DNA from: Eupeodes corollae
Lineage: Eukaryota > Arthropoda > Insecta > Diptera > Syrphidae
Reading direction: 5' to 3'
DNA length: 64,000 nucleotides
NCBI RefSeq assembly: GCF_945859685.1
Contig: NC_079149.1
Coordinates: forward strand, 58,236,991-58,300,990
The notes under the pieces are model-generated. The model ran no database searches and was not told the DNA's origin. It saw nothing but the letters and a program-made list of their open reading frames with translations. A program made the position numbers and the translations under genes. Positions 55,361-64,000 of this stretch are shown one piece after another. How positions within the stretch are numbered: position 1 is the first letter of the stretch; the number at the start of each line of letters is the position of its first letter.

Positions 55361-58300
55361 GAGGCTGGGATGTGACCCACACTGATAAATTCCCATCTTG
55401 TCTGTCGATTTGTCTTGCTTAAAAATTGTAAAATTACCAACAATATTTTTCATATCAAGAAATAGTTTAGTTTGAGAATTTAGTTTTGTTGAATAGTTTT
55501 TTAGTAGAAAACAAAATTTTTACCAATTTTAGTAGCATTTCTTAAATTTTTATAAATTGGATGCATGCAATAAATTTGAGAGATATCAAGAAGTGAACAT
55601 CATTTACTGAATATCGAAAACAATATTTTCTGTGAAATAAATAACAGTTTGAAGGGAACATTTTTAATTTTTGAAAAGCTATTTCAGTCGAAAGTAAATT
55701 TTTACCAAGTTTTAGAATTAGGTTTTTATTTTTTGTAAAAAAAAACTGTCAACAATATTGACAACAATATTTTTTAAAAGTTAAAGTTTGAAAAAAATCA
55801 AATTGACAGTTTTTTTTACCAAAAATTAAAAACCAAAAAAAAATTAACAAAAGTTGGTAAAAAATGATTTTCGACTCAAATATGTTTCAAAAAAATTGAG
55901 ATAATAGCTTTTAACTAATTTTTTCTTATACGAAATATTGAAATCGAACTGACAGTTTTTTTTACAAAAAATAAAAACCTAAAAAAAAGTGTACAAAAGT
56001 TGGTAAAAATTGATTTTCGACTAAAATATCTCTTCAAAAATTTTAAATATTGGCTTCAAACTTATTTTATTTCACAGAAAATATTGTTTTCAATATTCAG
56101 TAATTTTTATATAAAAATCGCTGGGATGCGACCCACACTGATAACTTCCCATCCCGTCTGTCGATTTGTCTTGCTTAAAAGTTGGTCTATATGTACTCGT
56201 ATCAATTTTTACCAGATTTGCGTACTATTTTTTGTAGATTTTATTTTTTATTAAAAAACAGATTGTTGGATTTTTATATAAAAGTTACTGTATATTGAAA
56301 ACAATATTTTCTGTAAAATAAAATAAGATTGAAGCCAATATTTTTAATTTTTTAAAAGCTATTTGAGCCGAAAGTAAATTTTTGCCAAGTTTTATTTTTG
56401 TTTTTTTTTTTTTAGCGTTTTATTTTTTGTAAAAAACCGTCAATTCGAATTTTTTAAAAATTTTACCAAATATTGAAAACAATATTTCTTAAAAGATAAA
56501 ATTAGTTTGAATCCAATATTTAAATTTTTTCAAGAGATATTTGAGTCCAAAATCAATTTTTACCACCTTTTATACATTTTTTTTAGGTTTTTATTTTTTG
56601 TAAAAAAACTGTCAATTCCAATTTTCTCAAAATTTGTCCTAATGTTGAAAACAATATTTCATATAAGAAAAAATTAATTAGAAGTTATTATCTCAAAGTT
56701 TTTAAAAGATCTTTGAGTCGAAAATTTTTCGGTTTTTAATTTTTTGTAAAAAAACTGTCAATTCGATTTTTTTCAAACTTTAACTGAATGTTGACAGCAA
56801 GATTTTTTGAAAGATAACAGTAAATTAGAGCCAATATCTCAAAGTTTAAAGATATTTGAGTCGAAAATCAATTTTTACCAACTTTTATACATTTTTTTTA
56901 GGTTTTTTATTTTTTGTAAAAAAAATGTCAATTTGATTTTTCTCAACATTTTTCAAAATGTTGAAAACAATAATTCTTATAAGATAAAATAAGCTTGATG
57001 CCTAAATTTCAAGTTTTTGAAAAGATATGTGAATCCATATTCAATTTTTACGAACTTTGAGTAATGTTTTTTTTTAGATTTTTATTTTTTATAAAAAAAA
57101 CTGTCAATTATATTTTTCTCAAAATTTTATCAGATGTCAAAAACATTATTCGTCGTTGCACAAAATTTTTTAAGGTTAACCCTTATATCTTACTAACAAA
57201 AAGCGCTAGAGACTTGAATTCAATTTATGTAATAAATGTATTGTTACGTGATACAAAACCAAAATGTTTTTTTAAAACAAATTAAATTAACGTTTTTTTT
57301 TATAAATCAAAAAAACGGAGAGAAAAAATTGTCAACTCGAAAATTTTACGAATAAAAAATAATTTTATCTCCAAAACAATTTTATGCAACAAAAAAAAAC
57401 GTTTTTCACATCTGGTAAAATTTTGGGAAAAATGAAATTGACAGTTTTTTTATGATAAATAAAAACCTAATAAACCATTGCTCAAAGTTGGTAAAAATTT
57501 AATTTCGACACCAATATCTTTTTAAGAGTTTGATATAATGACTTTTTACTTGTTTTAACTTATAAGAAATATTGTTGTCAAAATTCGAGAAAAAATTGAG
57601 AAAAATCGAATTGATTGTTTTTTTTTACAAAAATTAAAAAAACCTAAACAGAAAGAAATTAATAAAAGTTGTTAAAAATTGATTTTCGACTCAAATATCT
57701 CTTAAAATTTTTGAAATATTATATAACATTCAGTAAAATTTTGAGAAAAATCGAATTGACAATTTTTTTTACAAAATTTAAAAGAAAATTTATGAAAAGT
57801 TGGTAAAAATTGCTTTTCGACTCAAATATCTGTTCAAAAATTATAGCTTCCAACTAATTTTATCTTATAAGGAATAGTGTTTTCCACATTCGGAAAAACA
57901 GTTTTTTTTACAAAAACTACAAAACCTAACTAAAAAACAATACTAAAACTTGGTAAGAATTTACTTTCGACTCAAATAGCTTTTCAAAAATTAATAATTT
58001 TGTTTTTAAACATTTTTTACTAAAAAGAAAAAAATGTTGGTGTCGATATTCAGTAGTTTTTTTATAAGAATCCAACAGTACGTTTTTTTCATAAAAAAAG
58101 ATGAAATCTAAAAAAAATAATACGAACATTTTGTAAAAATTGTTGTTCGTTAATTTCATTCACCAAATTTGTAAAAATTTAAGAAATGCTACAAAAATTG
58201 GTGAAATTTGGTTTTCGGCTAAAAATCTATTTAACAAAACTAGATTTTCAAAGTAAACAATTTTCTATATGAAAAATATTGTTGGTAATTTTAAAATTTT

Positions 58301-58436
58301 TAAGAATAATTCAACTGACAACTTTTGGGTTTGGTTGGGTTATAACACGAAAACCTAAAAAAAAAAAAAGCAAGACAAATCGACAGAAGAGATGGGAAGT
58401 TATCAGTGTAGTCGGATCCCAGCCTCTCTTTTTTTT
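55361..58436. mobile_element. GAGGCTGGG-family composite, copy I, foldback-like
   Basis: Both outer ends are the family left end in opposite orientation: GAGGCTGGGATGTGACCC at 55361 and its reverse complement ending GGATCCCAGCCTC at 58436. Orientation along the block is plus (55361-55790), minus (about 55795-56121), plus from a new left end at 56122 to about 57170, then minus to 58436. No family right end (CGTACG module, AAGTTATTG) is present. The internal ~172-bp units make up most of it. No protein is encoded. Confidence 0.8.
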
Positions 58437-59769
58437 TCGTTAATACGAAAATTTGTTGGTTGATGCTCTTTGATTTTTTTGCCTTCGCTATTCAAAATTA
58501 TTATAGTGAATGATATACAATTAAATCTGGAATTGACCTTAATTAATTGAATTTTTGAAACCTAAAAGTCATTAGAAAACTAGATTAAGCATTTTTTTTT
58601 TTCATAAAAACAAACTATATATTTAATTTTTTAATTGAATAATAATTTCTTTTACACATCATCTTATGTACTAAAATTAATAATAACGATCTAAATAGTT
58701 CCGCTTCTGTGAAACATCACACTATATCATCACCATGTGTCCATCTCAAATTGACCTACACACAAAATTGTTGTAAACACCATACTTGACACATTCACTC
58801 AACCGTTTGTCAATTAACAGAATATATCAAATAAATGTTATTAAAAAGTTCACATATTCTTGCTATATGATCCAGATATTTCCGCTCGTGTGCACCTACA
58901 CCAACCTACACCTTCCTACGTCACCTTGACGCTAATTATGTCATCATGCAACACATTAAATTACATCTTTTTTATACTCAAGATTAAATTTAATATTGTC
59001 ACTGCACTCTGTATTAGGTAGGTAAGTACGTATCTGAAGTGCACTTAGTGTAACTACAAATGTGTCTTAATGATTCAACCCCCAGAGCCTCTTCTACAGA
59101 CAAAGAAAAAAAAAACGAAAGGCAATCTTCTTTTGCCGCCACCTGTTGATACCGTTTAAAATGGTGATGTCATTTTATGTCTATATCTTTAATGTGTACA
59201 AAAAGATACAAATAAACACAAAAAAAATGAACAATCATCGTGAGAACACACAGAGCCCTCTAACCTGCCTGTCGCATAAAACAACACCGCGCTTCATTAA
59301 ACATCAAAACAAAAAATAATGAAAATCCACCGGCATTTATTTATCAATTGAAAATCTACAGTCGATTTTCACAAACATAAACAAGATTTTTCTATTAGCG
59401 TGTCGTGGACGACGACGACGAAGATGTAGACGATGAAAAGTAAATCCCTCTTCCCACACATCCAAAGCCACCTTCCTCGTTCCACCCCTTCATAAGGCGA
59501 ACAAAGTTATCTGAGGGTGGTGAAGTGGGCTTGATATAGGCTTGCCGGTATAGATATGTACATTCGTAGATACATCCAACACAACAGTGAAGATACTTCC
59601 AACTCGCACATGGTTTGCTCACTCAGCTTACTTTAATATTTCAAAGTCTTAAATTTTCTCTTTAAACGGTTTCATCTGAGAATGTTTCTCAAGTTCTCAA
59701 GACATATTTCCATTCATTCGCCCATTTAATTGTGTTCCCCTTTGTTACGGTATGGTGAAAATGTGCGTT

Positions 59770-59800
59770 ACAACCGGAACCGGAACCGGTTACCGGTCGC
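59770..59800. promoter_or_regulatory. AACCGGTT palindrome with flanking CCGG half sites
   Basis: Tandem AACCGG units run into AACCGGTT at 59784-59791 and then ACCGGTC. AACCGGTT is the known target shape of Grainyhead/CP2 factors. Function is inferred only. Confidence 0.4.
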
Positions 59801-60100
59801 TTTGAAGTAAATAGTAAACTCTCTTTCTGTGCTATTCTTTTCTCTTATAAACATTCCCTAGCAGATTCCGATTAAGCTTTTGCAGATTCTCTTCATAAAT
59901 CTTCCACAAATGGTCTAAGGAAAAGCTTTTGCGGGTCTCTCGAAACTGCATCCGGAATGAGAACCTTTGAGGGCGAGACAGAGACCCTTTGAACCTATCC
60001 TAACCTCCTAAATGTTTATCAACATTCGTAGCGAATAGAGATAGATGTGCCGTCAACTTCAGCATTTTCCGAAGACTCCCTAAATGAAGATAATTTTCCG

Positions 60101-60138
60101 GCTCGCTCTCTTTCTCTCTTTTATTCTCAATGTCTCTG
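60101..60138. promoter_or_regulatory. CT-rich (GAGA-type) tract
   Basis: GCTCGCTCTCTTTCTCTC and further CTCT repeats give several GAGAG elements on the minus strand, typical of GAGA-factor-bound fly promoters. Confidence 0.4.
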
Positions 60139-61171
60139 TATTATTTCCGTTTGATAAAAACAAAACTTTTCCAAACACTGTGAGTGCGGCTTTCAGATTT
60201 ATCCGTCCGTGTTTTTTTTGTTTTCCTTCTGTTAGTTGGACCGGTGGTAAGGTAGACATTGTCGTCGTCTTCACCAGCCTTTTCAAATGTCAGGGGTTTT
60301 CAGTGAATCTGTAAATTTTATGTAATTCAGTTTGTTTTTATTCGTTGCGCTTTTAACATGATACGTTAGAACGGTTTTACGTTGTTTTTACTTTTTACAA
60401 AGGAACTTTATACCATCAAAATAAGTGTGTATTTCCGGATATATACGAATTCCAGTGCATATAAACACACACATTTTTATTCGAAGATCGATTTAAAAAA
60501 AATAATAATCAACGCAAGTTTTTGAATTGACAGATTATTGACAGCTTTATTTTCATGTGGATATAGTCTATAGATATTTATTAAATTGCCTATACGAGGA
60601 TATCGCTAATTGAATATCGTTTGACCCACCATTTCCCTCACCACCCACTGACCCACCGGTTTTATGTGCAATTTAATTTAAAAAGTGCAGTGGATTTAAC
60701 TTGATTTCGTTGTTTGTTTTTTGTTTTTGCAATCGGTTCACTGGCTACTGGCAAATAAGATTTTTATTTTAATTCATTTTACTCTGAAAATTTTCACTCC
60801 TCAAAAAGATTAAATTTTAAATTTAAGCATTAAACGACATTAAATAAAATTAATATGGTGATGTATGAATATGTAATTGAATAAAATTAAAAATAATATT
60901 ATTAAATGTAACATATATGTAATTTATGTATAATTGTAATAAATATTGTGTGAATCAGTGTTAAACGTCATACATACATATATGTAGTTAAATTGATAAA
61001 ATTATATTCATATGAAAGTGCTGCAAGTGGATTGTTTTTACCCTGGAGAAAGGAGTTACCCAAAACCAAAATTATGGATTTAATTTTTACTTTGGATGAT
61101 AGAGAGTGCGATTATCTTTAATACTGTTACTTAAAAAAAATTATATACATACATATACAATACATAAATCA

Positions 61172-61180
61172 CTGGTAAGT
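61172..61180 (+). promoter_or_regulatory. strong 5' splice donor candidate
   Basis: CTG/GTAAGT with the cut after 61174 matches the metazoan donor consensus. It may end a non-coding first exon. A TTTCTTTCTTTATTGTTTCAG acceptor-like site ends at 61424, followed by GTGACA. Confidence 0.4.
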
Positions 61181-62426
61181 TATTGAACTGAAAATGCCTA
61201 TAAATTTTATTTAACTGCAATTGAATCGAATTCAGATTTACTTAACCGAATTAAGTGAATTAATTTATTCATCAGCAGACTCATTTATAATTTATTACAA
61301 ATTTTGTCTAGGTAGCGCGTGTTTTAAGGGACATTAATAATTCAATAATTTTTGAGAGAGATAAGGTGTAGGTAGGTATGAGATGAAGTTGGGAGGACTA
61401 GGTTTTCTTTCTTTATTGTTTCAGGTGACACGAATTAATTTTTTCAAACGATAAAAAAGGTAGTTCTTCGAAGAAATGAAAAATGTTGGATAATTTATTA
61501 TTTAAGGCGTCTGGAAGATCAGATGGGTAACTTAGTTTAATAATAATAAAAAAGTACGTATACGCCACAGTGCATCATTATTTTTTTGGGAGTTTTTTTC
61601 AATAATTCACTTCAACTACATTGTTTAAACTTATCTTATAGATATAAAAAAAAGTTGGTGACATTCATCTGAAAGCTCTAAGAATACTTTTACAAAAAAT
61701 CTGTATTTTTAAACAAGTTGTTGTTCTTTTAGAAGAATAGTCAAATAAGTCTCCTTTGTTATTTTAAAATCGTTTTTTTTTTGTTATTAAATTAAATATC
61801 TATCCTTTTATTACTCCTTTTAACTGAGAATCGACAGGAACCGATATTTATCAATGTCTTGGCTGTTATCAATAAAATATTATTTCTGTTCAATATGCTT
61901 AAAATTTATTTTATATAAGAGTACTCTTGTGGAAATTTAAAGATCAAATACTTTGTTTGTAAACAAATGCTTCGAAAACACTTCAAGCATATTTGAGCAC
62001 ACATTTTCAAAAAATGTTAGGAAAAGTTTACTATACAAAATTTAAAAAAAATCAAACTTATATTGATGTGACGTTTTTTTTTTGAATAGAATATTTAAGA
62101 GAAAACGTACGTTGTTGCATTGAGAATACAATTTTTGTAAGCCATATCTCAACAACATGTAAACAAATTTGTTCGTACAGAAAATAATATCAAACTTATG
62201 TAGGCTTTCAAAAAAATGCAGTGTGTATTGAAAATTTATTTGATGTTTAACTTTCTAACTAACAATGAACTTACATACATTAACATTCAAACGTCATACA
62301 AAAGTTTAAAAATAAACTAAACTAATATTATTGTTTAAAAAGGGGCTACAAAAAAAGGAATTCAATTCAAATCGCTTCCATTAAATTCTTTATTTATTTC
62401 TTCAATTCGTATTCTACAATAACATA

Positions 62427-63179
62427 CAGTGGACGTCCAATATAACGAATGCCCGATATAGCGAATTTGCGATATAACGAACGCTTTTGAAATTTACATT
62501 AACATCTCTAAATAACGAACGATGATAAAAATTTGCTATCCGATATAACGAACGCGTATATATATTGCCTTAAAATGATTTTTTTTCTTGCCATTGTGAT
62601 CTGTGCATATATTTTTATGTCAACACATAAGTTTATTCTCGTACATATGTATGTGTGTGCGCCAAAGGTTCAAAACTATAACAAGCTTTCTGTTTTTCGT
62701 TTAGTCTTCGCATCGCCTACTAAAACATTTTTGTTAGAATTCTTATTTTTTGGTTTGTCTATCGCTATGCAGCTTTGAATTTTATGTACGGTCTTACACA
62801 CACATATTCAATGACACGACGGCAAGATATGTTAGCAGTTAAATAGTGTTTTTGTTGTTTAAAGTCTCGTCTGGTTGAAACGCTCCGTAATAATTTTGTA
62901 GATTTAGTTTTGTGTACAAAATATTAAAATGAACACAAAATCTCAACGTACTCGGCTTTCATTAAAGGATAAAGTCAAAATTATTGATGAGTGCAACAAA
63001 GGCGTTTCACTTAAGGAAATTTCAATAAAATTCCGTGTGCCAAAATTATTAATAAAATTAATAAATCAACCACTTACTTAAATTTTTTTTGAATGGAAAA
63101 GTCGATCGATATAACGAACACTCTCGATATAGAGAATGACCTCGAACATTATATCATTCGTTATACTGGACGTCCACTG
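62427..63179 (+). mobile_element. pogo-type deletion derivative (753 bp)
   Basis: Terminal inverted repeats at 62427-62451 and 63155-63179 match at 24 of 25 positions and start CAGTGGACGTCCA. TA lies on both outer sides (62425-62426, 63180-63181), the expected target duplication. Several GATATAACGAA units lie just inside both ends. The interior retains only the start of a transposase. Confidence 0.92.
62929..63081 (+). pseudogene. pogo transposase, N-terminal CENP-B/psq-type helix-turn-helix only
   Basis: A 50-codon frame: MNTKSQRTRLSLKDKVKII, then DECNKGVSLKEISIKFRVPK and LLIKLINQPLT. It resembles the N-terminal DNA-binding domain of pogo/Tigger/CENP-B proteins (LK.K..II......SLKEI...F.VPK). 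The rest, including the DDE catalytic domain, is deleted, so it could at most bind DNA. The frame is intact to its stop. Confidence 0.75.
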
Positions 63180-63181
63180 TA

Positions 63182-63395
63182 TTTAAAGAAGTTATTAGAA
63201 ATCATGGCAATATGCAGTCTGCCTGAATGAAAACACAATTGCATGCAGTGAGAACTTTAAAACTTTAACATAAAAACTTCAAAATAAAAAATCAATCAAT
63301 AAAGTCAGATTTTACAAATTAGTTCTAATTTATTGAGTTTTTTTTTGTATATGTACCAAGGAAATTTGAAATTATAAACAAAATATATTTAAAAA
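63182..63395. other. non-coding spacer
   Basis: Nothing recognised between the pogo derivative and copy J. Confidence 0.4.
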
Positions 63396-63928
63396 GGGGC
63401 TGGGATGCGACCCATTCTGATAACTTCCAATCCAGTCTGCCAATTTGTCTTCTTTAAAAGATTTGTAGGTTTTCGTATTTTGTAAAAAAATGTCAGTTGA
63501 ATTTTTTTAACAAAAAATTAAAAATTACCAAGAATATTTTGCATATATAATGATTTCGTAATCAATTTTTAGTCGCAAGCCAATTATTACTAATTTAAGT
63601 GCTTTGCGTACTATTTTTGTAGATTTTATTTTTTTATAAAAAAACTGACTGTTGGATTTTTATAAAAAATCACTAAACTTTGAAAACAATATTTTCTGTG
63701 AGAAAAAGTTAAATTGAAGCCAATATTTTTAATTTTTGAAATGATATTTGAGTAGAAAATCAATACGGTCATACGAACGTATGGACGTACAAACGTACAT
63801 ACACACGCACGCACAGACATCTCTCCAAAAAATATTTTAGACTCTTATTAACTTGAAACATCGAGAAATTTAAAAATTTTCAATTCGATAAATCGGACCG
63901 ATTACAATATCTTATTATGGAAAATAAA
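63396..63928 (+). mobile_element. GAGGCTGGG-family repeat, copy J, internally deleted
   Basis: The left end GGGGCTGGGATGCGACCC is followed by two internal units, then a jump from ATATTTGAGTAGAAAATCAA straight into the CGTACAAACGTAC module and the right end (AAATCGGACCGATTACAATA). The TCTCTAGC, GTTAACC and CTATGGTAAAA blocks are deleted. Confidence 0.82.
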
Positions 63929-64000
63929 CACTTATTGGTGCCAAAAAAAAATTAATATCATCATTGACTTTTAAAAGATATTATTGTACAAAAGTTTGCC

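Larger units (their letters stand above)
58437..62426. other. less repetitive region with promoter-like signals
   Basis: No coding exon is recognised. The centre (59000-60320) is less AT-rich and lacks the family repeats seen elsewhere. It has CT-rich tracts, a palindromic AACCGGTT site and, further right, a strong donor. It may be the promoter/5' UTR area of a plus-strand gene continuing past 64000. Open frames near 59395-59622 and 60084-60314 lack family resemblance. Confidence 0.45.

Noticed and set aside
1..64000. CRISPR array, rRNA operon, prokaryotic defence system or integrated virus
   Set aside because: No spaced identical repeats, rRNA core sequences or matching gene neighbourhoods; the repeats are dispersed transposable elements and splice structure is eukaryotic.

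Overview
The window is an AT-rich stretch of insect nuclear DNA, most likely from a higher fly (Diptera). The evidence is a spliced host gene of the insect DM4/DM12 family, fly-type non-LTR retrotransposons (jockey-, CR1-, RTE- and I/LOA-like), Tc1/mariner and pogo transposons, a tRNA-like SINE and a 5S-rRNA-like SINE. There is no bacterial gene structure, operon, rRNA or CRISPR array. Transposon remnants fill most of the annotated space, many nested inside one another.

Regions, left to right: 1-3224, a CR1/jockey-superfamily LINE with a 10-bp frameshifting duplication and a hexamer (AAATCT)n tail. 5136-5907, 9136-10283 and 12528-13115, copies A-C of one repeat family (here the GAGGCTGGG family), copy B hosting a 5S-like SINE. 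8611-9112 and 13584-13688, mariner remnants. 13810-22454, copy D, opened by a near-full-length jockey element with intact 10-bp target duplications, a tRNA-like SINE and a CR1-like pseudogene. 24864-26460, copy E. 26535-27790, a jockey fragment. 28830-30725, a LINE with a perfect 130-bp inverted repeat. 33252-36923, a mariner element split by a CR1 3' end and copy F, which is itself split by an RTE with an 11-bp target duplication. 38470-42110, CR1-like and I/LOA-like LINE remnants. 42788-43570, a Tc1 remnant. 45294-47285, an RTE tail and a CR1-like pseudogene.

The only confident host protein gene lies on the minus strand at 49305-53869: four exons, 211 codons, a signal peptide, consistent phase-2 junctions, and a TATA box. 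Its third intron (3.8 kb) is mostly GGGCTGGG-family copies G, G2 and H. A mariner remnant (54303-55268) sits just upstream of its promoter and a foldback-like composite (copy I, 55361-58436) follows. From 58437 to about 62426 the DNA is less repetitive and has promoter-like signals (CT-rich/GAGA tract, a Grainyhead-type palindrome, a strong splice donor), probably the 5' region of a plus-strand gene extending beyond the window. A pogo-type deletion derivative (62427-63179) and copy J end the window. A sequence at 10616/10617 matches the recursive-splicing ratchet-point pattern, so the left part may lie within a long plus-strand intron.

Family assignments come from reading protein motifs and remembered family features. 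No alignment or database search was possible.
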